Shown piece by piece: positions 1-5,946 of a DNA stretch of 64,000 nt (position 1 is the stretch's first letter; the number at the start of each line of letters is the position of its first letter). A program made the translations under genes and the position numbers. Under the pieces are notes generated by a model. The model had not been told where the DNA came from, did not search any database, and saw only the letters and a list, made by a program, of their open reading frames with translations. The stretch is from Aphodousia faecalis (lineage in GTDB: Bacteria > Pseudomonadota > Gammaproteobacteria > Burkholderiales > Burkholderiaceae_F): NCBI GenBank assembly GCA_018712705.1, contig DVGM01000013.1, positions 26,381 to 90,380 on the forward strand, read 5' to 3'.

Positions 1-57
1 TTGGAAGTAATGTTAATGCTCTAAAAACGAATGTCAACCCCCTGTAATTTCAGGCAT

Positions 58-303
58 TCAGGAGAGGCTGTCACGTTTTTTAGCTCGCTCAATGCTGATC
101 AATTCTTGTCTAAGTCTCTCTTTCTTTTCTTGTAAACCGCACAAAAAATCATAAGCCAAATCCAACTCTTTTTTTAAGTCACCGGCGGTAAATGCACCAT
201 TTGCGTATGCTTGAAGAACCAGTTTTAACGCATCTTCTAAGAACGAGAATTTTTCAGCTTCTTTTCCATGAAGCGTTTCTCCATCACTAAAACTAATCAT
301 CAT
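58..303 (-). CDS. Small early phage protein, function unknown (81 aa)
   Basis: I do not recognise a family. The protein is mostly helical: a Leu/Ala-rich middle is followed by a Lys/Glu/Arg-rich C-terminal segment that looks like a short coiled coil. The start at 303 is preferred over 318 because its ATG overlaps the TAA of the upstream gene (TAATG) and lies 7 bases after GGGGAG. It is the last gene of the leftward early operon visible before the left edge. Coupled translation with the 161-residue gene suggests a shared role, but no function can be read from the sequence. Confidence 0.6.
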   Translation of the reverse strand: MMISFSDGETLHGKEAEKFSFLEDALKLVLQAYANGAFTAGDLKKELDLAYDFLCGLQEKKERLRQELISIERAKKRDSLS

Positions 304-788
304 TACAAGTCTCCCCACAAGGTTGAAAAATACAAAAGCGCGGTTCTTAACATGTCTCTTGCCATCCCCCTGTACACACGGAATCGTCTAGCAAAGAGTC
401 GCTCGTGCTCATTGCACCCTCTCGGGTTTGCACTGGAGTCAAGATAGAACATGGCCAAAATTTCCTTGTCACGATAGTGTCCTCGCCAAAGCTCAGGGTC
501 ATTCATGATCTTGTCGACCTTGCGGGCAATGAGTTGCTTTTCGATACGCGTCATCGGGATGGGTTTGCCGAGCGTCAGCCCACGCCGAGCAGCGTTCGGA
601 TTGTCCTTGTCGGCCACTTTCTGCTCGATTCGTTTCAGCTCTTGTTCTGCGTTTCTGACCGACATCATGAGCGAGTAAAGCGGATTCACGCCTGTTCGCT
701 TTCGTTCTTTCTGCGACCACGCCCAGAAGCGTAAAAACTCCTGCATGGTGCGCAGTTTTTCTTCCTGCGGATCTCCGATAAACTCCAT
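303..788 (-). CDS. Leftward phage protein, function unknown (161 aa)
   Basis: The protein is basic and helical, with many Arg and Lys residues and no recognisable catalytic motif. A late-gene regulator would sit at this end of an early operon in lambdoid phages, so an antiterminator-like role is possible, but I see no diagnostic motif. The ATG at 788 has AGGAG 11 bases upstream. A second Met at residue 15 is an alternative start. Its stop overlaps the start of the 81-aa gene. Confidence 0.6.
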   Translation of the reverse strand: MEFIGDPQEEKLRTMQEFLRFWAWSQKERKRTGVNPLYSLMMSVRNAEQELKRIEQKVADKDNPNAARRGLTLGKPIPMTRIEKQLIARKVDKIMNDPELWRGHYRDKEILAMFYLDSSANPRGCNEHERLFARRFRVYRGMARDMLRTALLYFSTLWGDL

Positions 789-802
789 AGGCGAAACATC
801 TC

Positions 803-1120
803 CTACAACTCATTCCCGATCAATTTCAAGGCTTCTTCAGCGGTCATCACAACGAGCCATTTCTTTCCGTCAGCCCGACAGAAAACCACCGGATGCTCGC
901 CACTCATACAGGACGCTTCCGCCTGCTCCATCCAGTCATAAATCCCGCCAATCTTTGCACGGCGTTTTACTTCGATATGGAACGGACCGACGGCAATATC
1001 GCAGCCGCCTTCCCTGGTTTGCGAAAGATTGCGCTTTGCTTCGACGCCGAGCGTATCCTGAATCAAATGGCAAACCTCTCGCTCCCCTGCTGCCCCCTTT
1101 GTTCTCTGTGATTTACCCAT
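803..1120 (-). CDS. Hjc/VRR-type Holliday-junction-resolvase-like nuclease
   Basis: The 105-residue protein has the layout of small archaeal-Hjc-like or phage PD-(D/E)XK resolvases. A basic N-terminus leads into a KGAAGERE segment near residue 10 (the conserved N-terminal Glu), then a Gly-Gly-Cys-Asp segment (catalytic Asp) and an IEVKRR segment (the ExK pair). Such enzymes resolve branched DNA before packaging or during recombination. The start at 1120 was chosen over the longer frame to 1186 because GGAG sits just upstream and it follows the previous stop by one base. The assignment rests on motif order only. Confidence 0.65.
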   Translation of the reverse strand: MGKSQRTKGAAGEREVCHLIQDTLGVEAKRNLSQTREGGCDIAVGPFHIEVKRRAKIGGIYDWMEQAEASCMSGEHPVVFCRADGKKWLVVMTAEEALKLIGNEL

Positions 1121-1121
1121 A

Positions 1122-1556
1122 TCAATTCTCCGTCCGCATAAGCTCGTAGTACGGAGTACCCGTGAAAGGATCACGGGGATCCACATCCCAGAAACTCACC
1201 GTAAAGTTCAAAGCAGGCGTTTCTGATTTCTGACCGTTGACGTAGAAAAAAGCTCGCTTAAATCCTCGTTTCTCGAGAATAGATTTGATCTCGTAGGCTT
1301 TCGGGAAAAAGGCCCCGGCGTCAAACATCGTGTCATAGCTTTCACACAAAAGTTCGATCTTGATGTTACGAGCTTCGAGTTTCGGATCATGCGTTTCCTT
1401 GAAGCCCTCTAAAAGCGCTCGAATCGATTCTTCAACAACAAGATGTGTCTTTGCATTCGGAGAGACTTCTACGCGCTTAGTGAAGCGCTTTGTGGGCTTC
1501 CTGACAATATTTTCAGCGCGAGCTCCTGCGCCAAAATGATCATATTTTGTCAACAT
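1122..1556 (-). CDS. Phage protein of unknown function (144 aa)
   Basis: No family recognised. A short basic N-terminus is followed by a mixed alpha/beta body with an aromatic C-terminal third containing several Asp-Pro and Phe/Trp residues. The frame is open to a TTG at 1565, but the ATG at 1556 is preferred because GAGGAG lies 10 bases upstream of it and only one base from the TTG. It overlaps the upstream gene by 17 bp. The neighbour downstream is the resolvase-like nuclease and the position is one often taken by RusA-type enzymes, but the RusA motif is not visible. Confidence 0.55.
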   Translation of the reverse strand: MLTKYDHFGAGARAENIVRKPTKRFTKRVEVSPNAKTHLVVEESIRALLEGFKETHDPKLEARNIKIELLCESYDTMFDAGAFFPKAYEIKSILEKRGFKRAFFYVNGQKSETPALNFTVSFWDVDPRDPFTGTPYYELMRTEN

Positions 1557-1779
1557 AACGTTCAATCTCCTCGTAGCGCTTTTTCAAAAATTCAATGTGT
1601 TCAACAATGTCTCTTCGCTTCATCAGCCCATTTGCGACAACTCTGGCGGCTTGATCTGAGAGATTCGCGTAAACTGCGTGCGCTGCCTTAGTCGCATCTC
1701 CGTGCTGTGCCATCTGAAGCACAAACACTCGTTCACGCTCGGTGAGATGCTTCTCGTCCTTGCAGTAGTTCCTTTTCAC
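1540..1779 (-). CDS. Terminase-small-subunit-like HTH protein (79 aa)
   Basis: The sequence follows the N-terminal pattern of the phage terminase small subunit family: LT-ER-VF near residue 12, a DATKAA helix, then an ANGLMKRRDIVEHI segment. Full-length family members have about 140-180 residues, so this is a short form or a stand-alone DNA-binding domain. It starts with GTG at 1779 behind GAGGTG and overlaps the next gene by 17 bp. No large terminase subunit follows within the window, so a regulatory DNA-binding role is equally possible. Confidence 0.5.
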   Translation of the reverse strand: MKRNYCKDEKHLTERERVFVLQMAQHGDATKAAHAVYANLSDQAARVVANGLMKRRDIVEHIEFLKKRYEEIERYVDKI

Positions 1780-1783
1780 TTTT

Positions 1784-1945
1784 TCACCTCGTTAGCTTGA
1801 AGAGCTTTTCATAAATCCAAGAGACTGAAGCAAGCAGCGCCAGAATCGGCAATGCGCCTAAAAGCATCACTACAAAAAGCCCAAATGCAATACGAACGCA
1901 AACATAAGCGATGGAATCTGCGACACAATCGAATGTCCAGCTCAT
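1784..1945 (-). CDS. Small single-pass membrane protein (53 aa)
   Basis: Residues 15-42 are strongly hydrophobic (Val, Leu, Ala, Phe) and end in a short Lys/Arg-containing tail, which indicates one membrane span with a positive C-terminus. The start at 1945 was preferred over the frame to 1996 because GAGG lies 5-6 bases upstream and the ATG overlaps the stop of the upstream 26-codon gene as ATGA. Its function is unknown. The tight pairing of two tiny membrane genes suggests joint expression. Confidence 0.6.
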   Translation of the reverse strand: MSWTFDCVADSIAYVCVRIAFGLFVVMLLGALPILALLASVSWIYEKLFKLTR

Positions 1946-2022
1946 AACCACCTCGCACAAGCGAAACCGAGAGCAATAAGCCCAGCGATCACGCAAATGA
2001 TTTCGATAATGAATTCACTCAT
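1942..2022 (-). CDS. Tiny membrane protein, 26 aa
   Basis: This short frame runs from ATG at 2022 to TGA at 1942. It has ATGA overlaps at both ends: its ATG overlaps the stop of the 200-aa gene, and its stop overlaps the start of the 53-aa gene. GGAG lies 6 bases upstream of the ATG. The product is almost wholly hydrophobic (Ile, Val, Leu, Ala, Phe), with Glu residues at the start and Arg-Trp-Leu at the end, and fits one membrane helix. The double overlap and the ribosome-binding site are the main evidence that it is real. Function unknown. Confidence 0.55.
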   Translation of the reverse strand: MSEFIIEIICVIAGLIALGFACARWL

Positions 2023-2621
2023 GCCGTCTCCACTTTCGGGTTAAACATCGGCAGCTTCGAGAATTCGACAAAGTCCTCTTTCCGGAACTTTGTTCGCTTG
2101 TCCATTTCGGCTTTGTCGGCTGAACTCAAAAGACTGTCGATATTCTTAGTTGCTTCGAGAACCCGATGCGCCTCCGCCAAAACTCGGTCAACGAGATATG
2201 TCTCAAGGGCCATGCCGATATAAGTTGCGTCAAAATGAACGCCGCCGACATTTCTGCGATGTATCCCATCAATCAATGACTTGAACATCTTTTTGTCGGA
2301 AAGATCGACGCCATCCGGCAGCAGCTTCACACGTTCGAGCAATTGGGCGCAGCCGAAGATCACTTTCCACTCGTCGGTTGTCTTCGGCGGGTCGTAGTGC
2401 GTGCAAAGGCGTGCGTAGTTTAGAAGCGTGTGATAAATCGGGTGGTTTCGAAGGACAATAGTCATCGCTCCTCTGACATACTGATCCTGTGCGACAGAGT
2501 GAAAGACGCACATCTTGTTAAAAACGGGCAAGCCTTGACAGTCGCCGCAACCGCATCGTGCTGGCTCTATCGGCTTCTTTTCGGCTTTTGCTTTCGCATA
2601 TTGAGTCGTGTTCATTTCCAT
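2019..2621 (-). CDS. Phage protein with N-terminal Cys cluster (200 aa)
   Basis: I recognise no named family. Residues 23-41 hold a CGCGDC...C pattern ending in CVFHS, which could bind a metal ion. The rest is helical and polar with several short Lys/Arg stretches. The gene follows the replication protein by 6 bases, so it probably belongs to the replication module. The ATG at 2621 or the Met codon six bases further in could be the start; neither has a strong Shine-Dalgarno sequence. Confidence 0.55.
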   Translation of the reverse strand: MEMNTTQYAKAKAEKKPIEPARCGCGDCQGLPVFNKMCVFHSVAQDQYVRGAMTIVLRNHPIYHTLLNYARLCTHYDPPKTTDEWKVIFGCAQLLERVKLLPDGVDLSDKKMFKSLIDGIHRRNVGGVHFDATYIGMALETYLVDRVLAEAHRVLEATKNIDSLLSSADKAEMDKRTKFRKEDFVEFSKLPMFNPKVETA

Positions 2622-2627
2622 GATGTG

Positions 2628-3500
2628 TTATCTCGACAAGTACTTGCCTTCGCAAATCTTTGTGTAGTTCGATAGCTTGAAGATCCAATCAAAATCAGCC
2701 CGCCAGTCACGGCCGTTGTTGCCCATTAGAAAGTCGCAGGTCTTGATGTACTCGAAGTAGCGTTTGAAGTAAGCGATGCCTTCGTCTTGTGTTTTGAAGT
2801 CGCCGTCCTTCATGCAGTCACGCCATCGTGCTTGAACGGCTTTCTGACGTGTAGGCGTTAGCTTCTGGCACATACCGAGGTATGGTCCGAGGATTGCGTT
2901 GTATGCGGCGACGAGTTCTTTGTACGGGCAGTCGATTCCTTTCGGTTTTTCGACTTTTTCAGACTCGGAGGCAGGAGGGTCGGAAACGGCAGTTTCCACA
3001 ATTACATCTTTAGATGTAATAGAAGATATATTGGTTAATGGTTTATGGTTTATGGTTAGTATTCCATCCGTATCGTCATTCGTACATACGTTCGTATCTT
3101 CGTTTGCACATACGTTCGTATCTTCAATCGAATCATCGTCCGATTGTTCATCCGAATCTTTTCGATTATTAGGAATTCTCTTCTTTTCCCTATCCCATCG
3201 GGCCTTGATCGATTTCTTAGATTTCGAACTTTTCTCCTGCCAAGCGGCGATTTCTTCTTCACAGCGCTTGTTGTAATAACAACCATCTTTTTCTGTGAAA
3301 AAAGTTGATAAAACGTAATCTGCCGCCTTTTTCTCCTCTTCCGTATAACCTCTCGTAATACGTTCGTAATTCGAACGTACAATCGGATGTTCTGTACTGT
3401 AGTAATACGTCAGTAGATCGACGTATATACCTTTCTCGATCGGAGATAGGAGCCTTGTCTTTTGCTCCCAGTCGCCGATATGAAATCGGAAATAGATCAT
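2628..3500 (-). CDS. DUF1376-type phage replication initiator
   Basis: The N-terminal 90 residues match the DUF1376 pattern (FRFHIGDWEQ, then LSPIEKGIYVDLL), which is a winged-helix-like domain common in phage replication proteins. The C-terminus has the Trp-rich segment ending FDWIF...YTKICEGKY that is typical of DnaD/replication-O-like proteins. The region between, residues 112-168, is a low-complexity Asp/Asn/Thr linker with 8-residue repeats. By family knowledge such proteins load the replicative helicase at the phage origin. The DNA of the linker carries origin-like repeats, as in lambda O. The gene starts 3 bases after the Cro-like gene. Confidence 0.8.
   Translation of the reverse strand: MIYFRFHIGDWEQKTRLLSPIEKGIYVDLLTYYYSTEHPIVRSNYERITRGYTEEEKKAADYVLSTFFTEKDGCYYNKRCEEEIAAWQEKSSKSKKSIKARWDREKKRIPNNRKDSDEQSDDDSIEDTNVCANEDTNVCTNDDTDGILTINHKPLTNISSITSKDVIVETAVSDPPASESEKVEKPKGIDCPYKELVAAYNAILGPYLGMCQKLTPTRQKAVQARWRDCMKDGDFKTQDEGIAYFKRYFEYIKTCDFLMGNNGRDWRADFDWIFKLSNYTKICEGKYLSR
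2996..3165 (-). other. Candidate phage replication origin inside the initiator gene
   Basis: Three repeat types lie together in the linker-coding part of the initiator. There is a perfect 9-bp inverted repeat (ATTACATCT-TT-AGATGTAAT, 3001-3020). Four GGTTWAT-like heptamers follow head to tail at 3033-3060 in an A/T-rich stretch. An 18-bp direct repeat (ACATACGTTCGTATCTTC) occurs at 3084 and 3108, exactly 24 bp apart, with degenerate GATWCG-containing copies beyond it. Lambda carries its iterons and A/T-rich element inside gene O in the same way. The origin role is inferred. Confidence 0.45.
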
Positions 3501-3503
3501 GGC

Positions 3504-3716
3504 TCACTCCGAAAAATCAGCGATCACCATCGGAGAAACACCAAGCGCCTTAGCGACTTTTCTAAGACTCTTGTCTGTAATTCGCCCGGCTTTTACCCAG
3601 CGACTTACTGCCTGATGTGTCACCCCCGCTTTACGAGCTAGTGAAATTTGTGAGCCGCCCGAAATTTGAATAGCTCGTCGAAGTCCTGGGCGGACATGAG
3701 TTGGTAGTTCTTTCAT
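3504..3716 (-). CDS. Cro/YdaS-type helix-turn-helix repressor (70 aa)
   Basis: The whole protein is one HTH domain: SQISLARKAGVTHQAVSRWV at about residues 22-41 gives the recognition-helix pattern, followed by two more helices (KSLRKVAKALGV). It is the first gene of the leftward operon and is divergent from the CI-type repressor, the position of Cro in lambdoid phages. It probably represses the repressor gene after induction and moderates its own promoter. It could also be grouped with YdaS-type proteins. Confidence 0.75.
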   Translation of the reverse strand: MKELPTHVRPGLRRAIQISGGSQISLARKAGVTHQAVSRWVKAGRITDKSLRKVAKALGVSPMVIADFSE

Positions 3717-3852
3717 GCACCTTCCTTTGAGTTACAAAAATATAACATCAATCGTTACATAAATGCTACACATATAAAACAAATAAAGCAACTCAATGTT
3801 GCGTTTTGATAAATTAGAAAATGTTTTATTCTCGTAACAAAGGAGAAGTAAT
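3717..3852. promoter_or_regulatory. Divergent cro-cI control region with two palindrome types
   Basis: This 136-bp A/T-rich gap lies between the divergent Cro-like and CI-like genes. It holds GCAAC-TCAAT-GTTGC at 3788-3802, which matches the palindrome at the 5.2-kb promoter, and TAAC-N7-GTTA at 3743-3757, which recurs at 5324-5338. Both are close to 15 bp and palindromic, as expected for HTH dimers. A ribosome-binding site (AGGAGA, 3841-3846) precedes the repressor start. I could not place -35/-10 boxes here with confidence. Confidence 0.55.
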
Positions 3853-4518
3853 ATGGCCTCGAATTCATTTGCAGAGAGGCTTACGAATATTTTTCGTGAG
3901 CGAGATATCACTCAACAAGAAGCCGCGCAAAAGGTCGGCGTTTCACGCCAGGCCATTGCAAGATGGTTAAACGGAAGTTCTGAGCCAGAACGAGACAAGA
4001 TCGTAGCTCTGGCAGAGTTTTTAAGACTGCCCCCTGCGTATTTGATGTTTGGAGAAAGTGGCGCATTTGATTCTGTTGAATTAAATGACGACATGATCAC
4101 CATCCCCGTACTGGACGTTCAAGGCGGATGCTGGCCAGCTGGCAGAGAAAATACGGTTGTCTCAATGGTCATGCTTCTGAAAGTCATGAAAGACTGGGTT
4201 TTGTCCCGCTGCCCGAATGCCAATCTTTTCAAACTTCACATTATCAATGCCTTCGGCGACAGCATGGAGCCAACAATAAAAGAAGGGGACTTCATCATTA
4301 TCGACACTTCAAAGACTAACGTGGCAGCTGATGGAATTTATGCGATCCAGGCTGGTCAGGAAACGTTTATCAAAAGAATTCAACGGCAGATTGATGGATC
4401 AGTTCTTCTCTTAAGTGATAACCCGCGCTACCAACCGTACAAAGTTCCGCCCGAAGATCGCGAAACAATGAAAATTATTGGAAGGTGCATTATCAACTGT
4501 AAAGCCGAAGATTTGTAA
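3853..4518 (+). CDS. CI/LexA-like prophage repressor (HTH + S24 peptidase)
   Basis: Residues 6-65 form an HTH_3 domain (QEAAQKVGVSRQAIARWLNG). Residues 80-215 form an S24 LexA-like domain with Ser137 in GDSMEP and Lys174 in FIKR. The Ser-Lys spacing of 37 equals that of LexA. I see no clear Ala-Gly or Cys-Gly cleavage pair at the usual place about 35 residues before the Ser. The nearest pairs are Gly91-Gly92 and Ala96-Gly97, so induction by self-cleavage is uncertain. The protein should keep the prophage silent by binding the flanking palindromes. It is the only gene transcribed rightward from the central region apart from the two genes behind it. Confidence 0.88.
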   Translation: MASNSFAERLTNIFRERDITQQEAAQKVGVSRQAIARWLNGSSEPERDKIVALAEFLRLPPAYLMFGESGAFDSVELNDDMITIPVLDVQGGCWPAGRENTVVSMVMLLKVMKDWVLSRCPNANLFKLHIINAFGDSMEPTIKEGDFIIIDTSKTNVAADGIYAIQAGQETFIKRIQRQIDGSVLLLSDNPRYQPYKVPPEDRETMKIIGRCIINCKAEDL

Positions 4519-4570
4519 TTAAGTCCGGTGGGGCACAACCGTACCTCACCATTTTCCGTTGGAGATATAA

Positions 4571-4930
4571 ATGAACGACAAGGTAGAAACTGGGCAGCCT
4601 TATCCAATCACACTACCAGAATTATTTGAGTATCTATCAAGTTTTACTCCAGCAACGTGTGATTTTTGCGGTTCAAAATCATGGACTGTAATGCTGAATG
4701 ATTTAGGACAAATTAGTGTAATTTCCGGTAACGAAAGCCAAGTTCTTTTAGAAAAAATTGATGATTCTGGAAAACAAGAATGGCGATGGCGCCCAATTCT
4801 TTCAAATAGCGAAAAAGTATTCCAACTTAGATGTAAAAATTGTGGTCAAGTGAAATATTTTTCATACGATGAGGTTCTAAGAAAGATTGATAAAATGAGA
4901 CAGGAGAAGGGAAATGACAAATCCCGATAA
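4571..4930 (+). CDS. Zinc-ribbon protein behind the repressor (119 aa)
   Basis: Two CxxC pairs, CDFC near residue 35 and CKNC near residue 88, frame a beta-rich middle and probably bind one zinc ion. The C-terminus is Lys/Arg-rich and helical. I do not recognise a named family. It follows the repressor by 52 bases with GGAGA before the ATG and overlaps the next gene by 17 bp, so both are likely transcribed with the repressor in the lysogen. That position suggests, but does not show, a lysogen-expressed function such as superinfection exclusion. Confidence 0.6.
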   Translation: MNDKVETGQPYPITLPELFEYLSSFTPATCDFCGSKSWTVMLNDLGQISVISGNESQVLLEKIDDSGKQEWRWRPILSNSEKVFQLRCKNCGQVKYFSYDEVLRKIDKMRQEKGNDKSR

Positions 4931-5159
4931 ACCGGGCTTTGATGCCGCCACCCCAAAAGAAGGAAGATTTGATGTGTCCCAGCGAGTCCTAGATCACCAG
5001 ACAAGATTAGCCATATTAGAAGAACGATCCCAACACTTTGCTACTAAAGAGGATTTACAAAAGGAGCTCCATGGGATGACGTGGAAAATTATTGGTGCCA
5101 TAGCCGCTTTAGTTGCTGTAGTGTACTGGATCGCTAGAAACGTCCCAATGTCAAATTAG
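4914..5159 (+). CDS. Coiled-coil, C-terminally membrane-anchored protein (81 aa)
   Basis: Residues 20-50 form an amphipathic, Glu/Gln/Arg-rich segment with heptad character (LDHQTRLAILEER). Residues 56-75 are a single hydrophobic span followed by a short polar tail. The layout resembles XhlA-type or tail-anchored phage membrane proteins. The ATG is 17 bp inside the zinc-ribbon gene and follows AGGAG. It is expressed in the repressor transcript and ends just before a terminator, so the pair forms a compact post-repressor cassette. Confidence 0.6.
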   Translation: MTNPDKPGFDAATPKEGRFDVSQRVLDHQTRLAILEERSQHFATKEDLQKELHGMTWKIIGAIAALVAVVYWIARNVPMSN

Positions 5160-5189
5160 ACAACTTCATCTTTTCAAATTACTTCAATA

Positions 5190-5215
5190 GCCGCCTACGG
5201 GCGGTTTTCTTTTGC
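5190..5215 (+). terminator. Rho-independent terminator of the repressor transcript
   Basis: A CCGCC-TACG-GGCGG stem-loop (5191-5204) is followed by TTTTCTTTT. It lies 30 bases after the last gene of the repressor transcript and before the next control region. Confidence 0.8.
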
Positions 5216-5234
5216 TCGCCTTTTGTCTTTTAAA

Positions 5235-5338
5235 TTGACAATTGTCAACAATCAGTTGCTTTTCAAAAACACAATCATGCAACATACAGTTGCATTTTCT
5301 GTTTTATATGTGTACTATTCAAATAACAAATGATGTTA
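5235..5338 (+). promoter_or_regulatory. Operator cluster of the rightward early operon
   Basis: Four palindromes are packed here: TTGACAATTGTCAA (5235-5248), CAAC-AATCA-GTTG (5246-5258), ATGCAAC-ATACA-GTTGCAT (5277-5295) and TAACA-AATGA-TGTTA (5324-5338). The second and third share the CAAC-N5-GTTG core with the site at 3788 beside the repressor gene. The third covers the -35 box of the promoter, so repressor bound there would block transcription. Confidence 0.6.
5290..5318 (+). promoter_or_regulatory. Strong sigma-70 promoter of the recombination operon
   Basis: TTGCAT (5290-5295) and TACTAT (5313-5318) are separated by exactly 17 bp, close to the sigma-70 consensus. The first gene of the operon begins 58 bases downstream. 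The -35 box is the right arm of the 19-bp palindrome. The arrangement corresponds to a lambda PL-like promoter. Confidence 0.7.
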
Positions 5339-5375
5339 CATTTGCATAACTTATTTGATACTTTGGAGAAACGCT

Positions 5376-5501
5376 ATGCAAGACAAAGAACACAAAACCG
5401 ACTGGATTGAAAAACTTGGTCCATGGGTCTTCGTGTCGGCTTTTGTTCTCTGGCTTGCATGGTGCTCTCCTGACATCCAACTCTGGTTCTCCAGATTCTA
5501 A
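5376..5501 (+). CDS. Small membrane protein, first gene of the rightward operon (41 aa)
   Basis: The ATG at 5376 follows GGAG by 7 bases. The product has a charged N-terminus of about 12 residues, one Trp-rich hydrophobic span (about residues 16-31) and a short tail ending in Arg-Phe. No family is recognised. It is the first gene after the promoter and operator cluster, so it would be among the first phage products made on induction. Confidence 0.6.
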   Translation: MQDKEHKTDWIEKLGPWVFVSAFVLWLAWCSPDIQLWFSRF

Positions 5502-5520
5502 TTTTTTAAAGAGGCTCACC

Positions 5521-5934
5521 ATGTCTAAGAAAGTTTGGAAACTTACCAAAAAAGCGACTCAATTCATCTATTCCGTTTGCCCGGACGAAGTTACCGCCGC
5601 TCAACTCACAAAGAAAGCCTACGTCTGTTTCAACAGCGATCAAAACTCCGTCGATTTCAAAATCGCCAGCCTTAACCCCGGCGAAATCCTCGAATGCAAG
5701 GCGACACTGAAGCTTTGGCGCGAAGAGTGCTGCGTTTTCGTCGAAGACGAAGAAATCGACCGCCCGTGGGAGTTGACCGCTGAAGAAATCGCCCAGATCG
5801 GCGAAGACGAAGATGAAGATGATGAGGACGACTCCGCCGATGAACACGACGGTATTTTGAACTGCGTTGTGATCGTCAAACACGGAAACGATGGCGATGA
5901 CGAAACCGCCGAAGAGAAGAAGGACAACGAGTAA
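5521..5934 (+). CDS. Highly acidic phage protein (137 aa)
   Basis: The first 80 residues are a mixed beta-rich domain with several Cys and Lys residues. Residues 88-112 are an almost unbroken Glu/Asp run, and another acidic segment follows near the C-terminus. The ATG at 5521 has GAGG seven bases upstream. It sits directly before recT. Acidic phage proteins in this place can be DNA mimics or nuclease inhibitors (lambda Gam is the functional precedent), but no homology is visible and this role is a guess. Confidence 0.65.
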   Translation: MSKKVWKLTKKATQFIYSVCPDEVTAAQLTKKAYVCFNSDQNSVDFKIASLNPGEILECKATLKLWREECCVFVEDEEIDRPWELTAEEIAQIGEDEDEDDEDDSADEHDGILNCVVIVKHGNDGDDETAEEKKDNE

Positions 5935-5946
5935 GCGGAGGACACC

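Noticed and set aside
3033..3125. CRISPR-like short repeats
   Set aside because: Repeats are 7 and 18-24 bp without equal spacers and lie inside a coding sequence, so an origin or repeat-linker reading is preferred.
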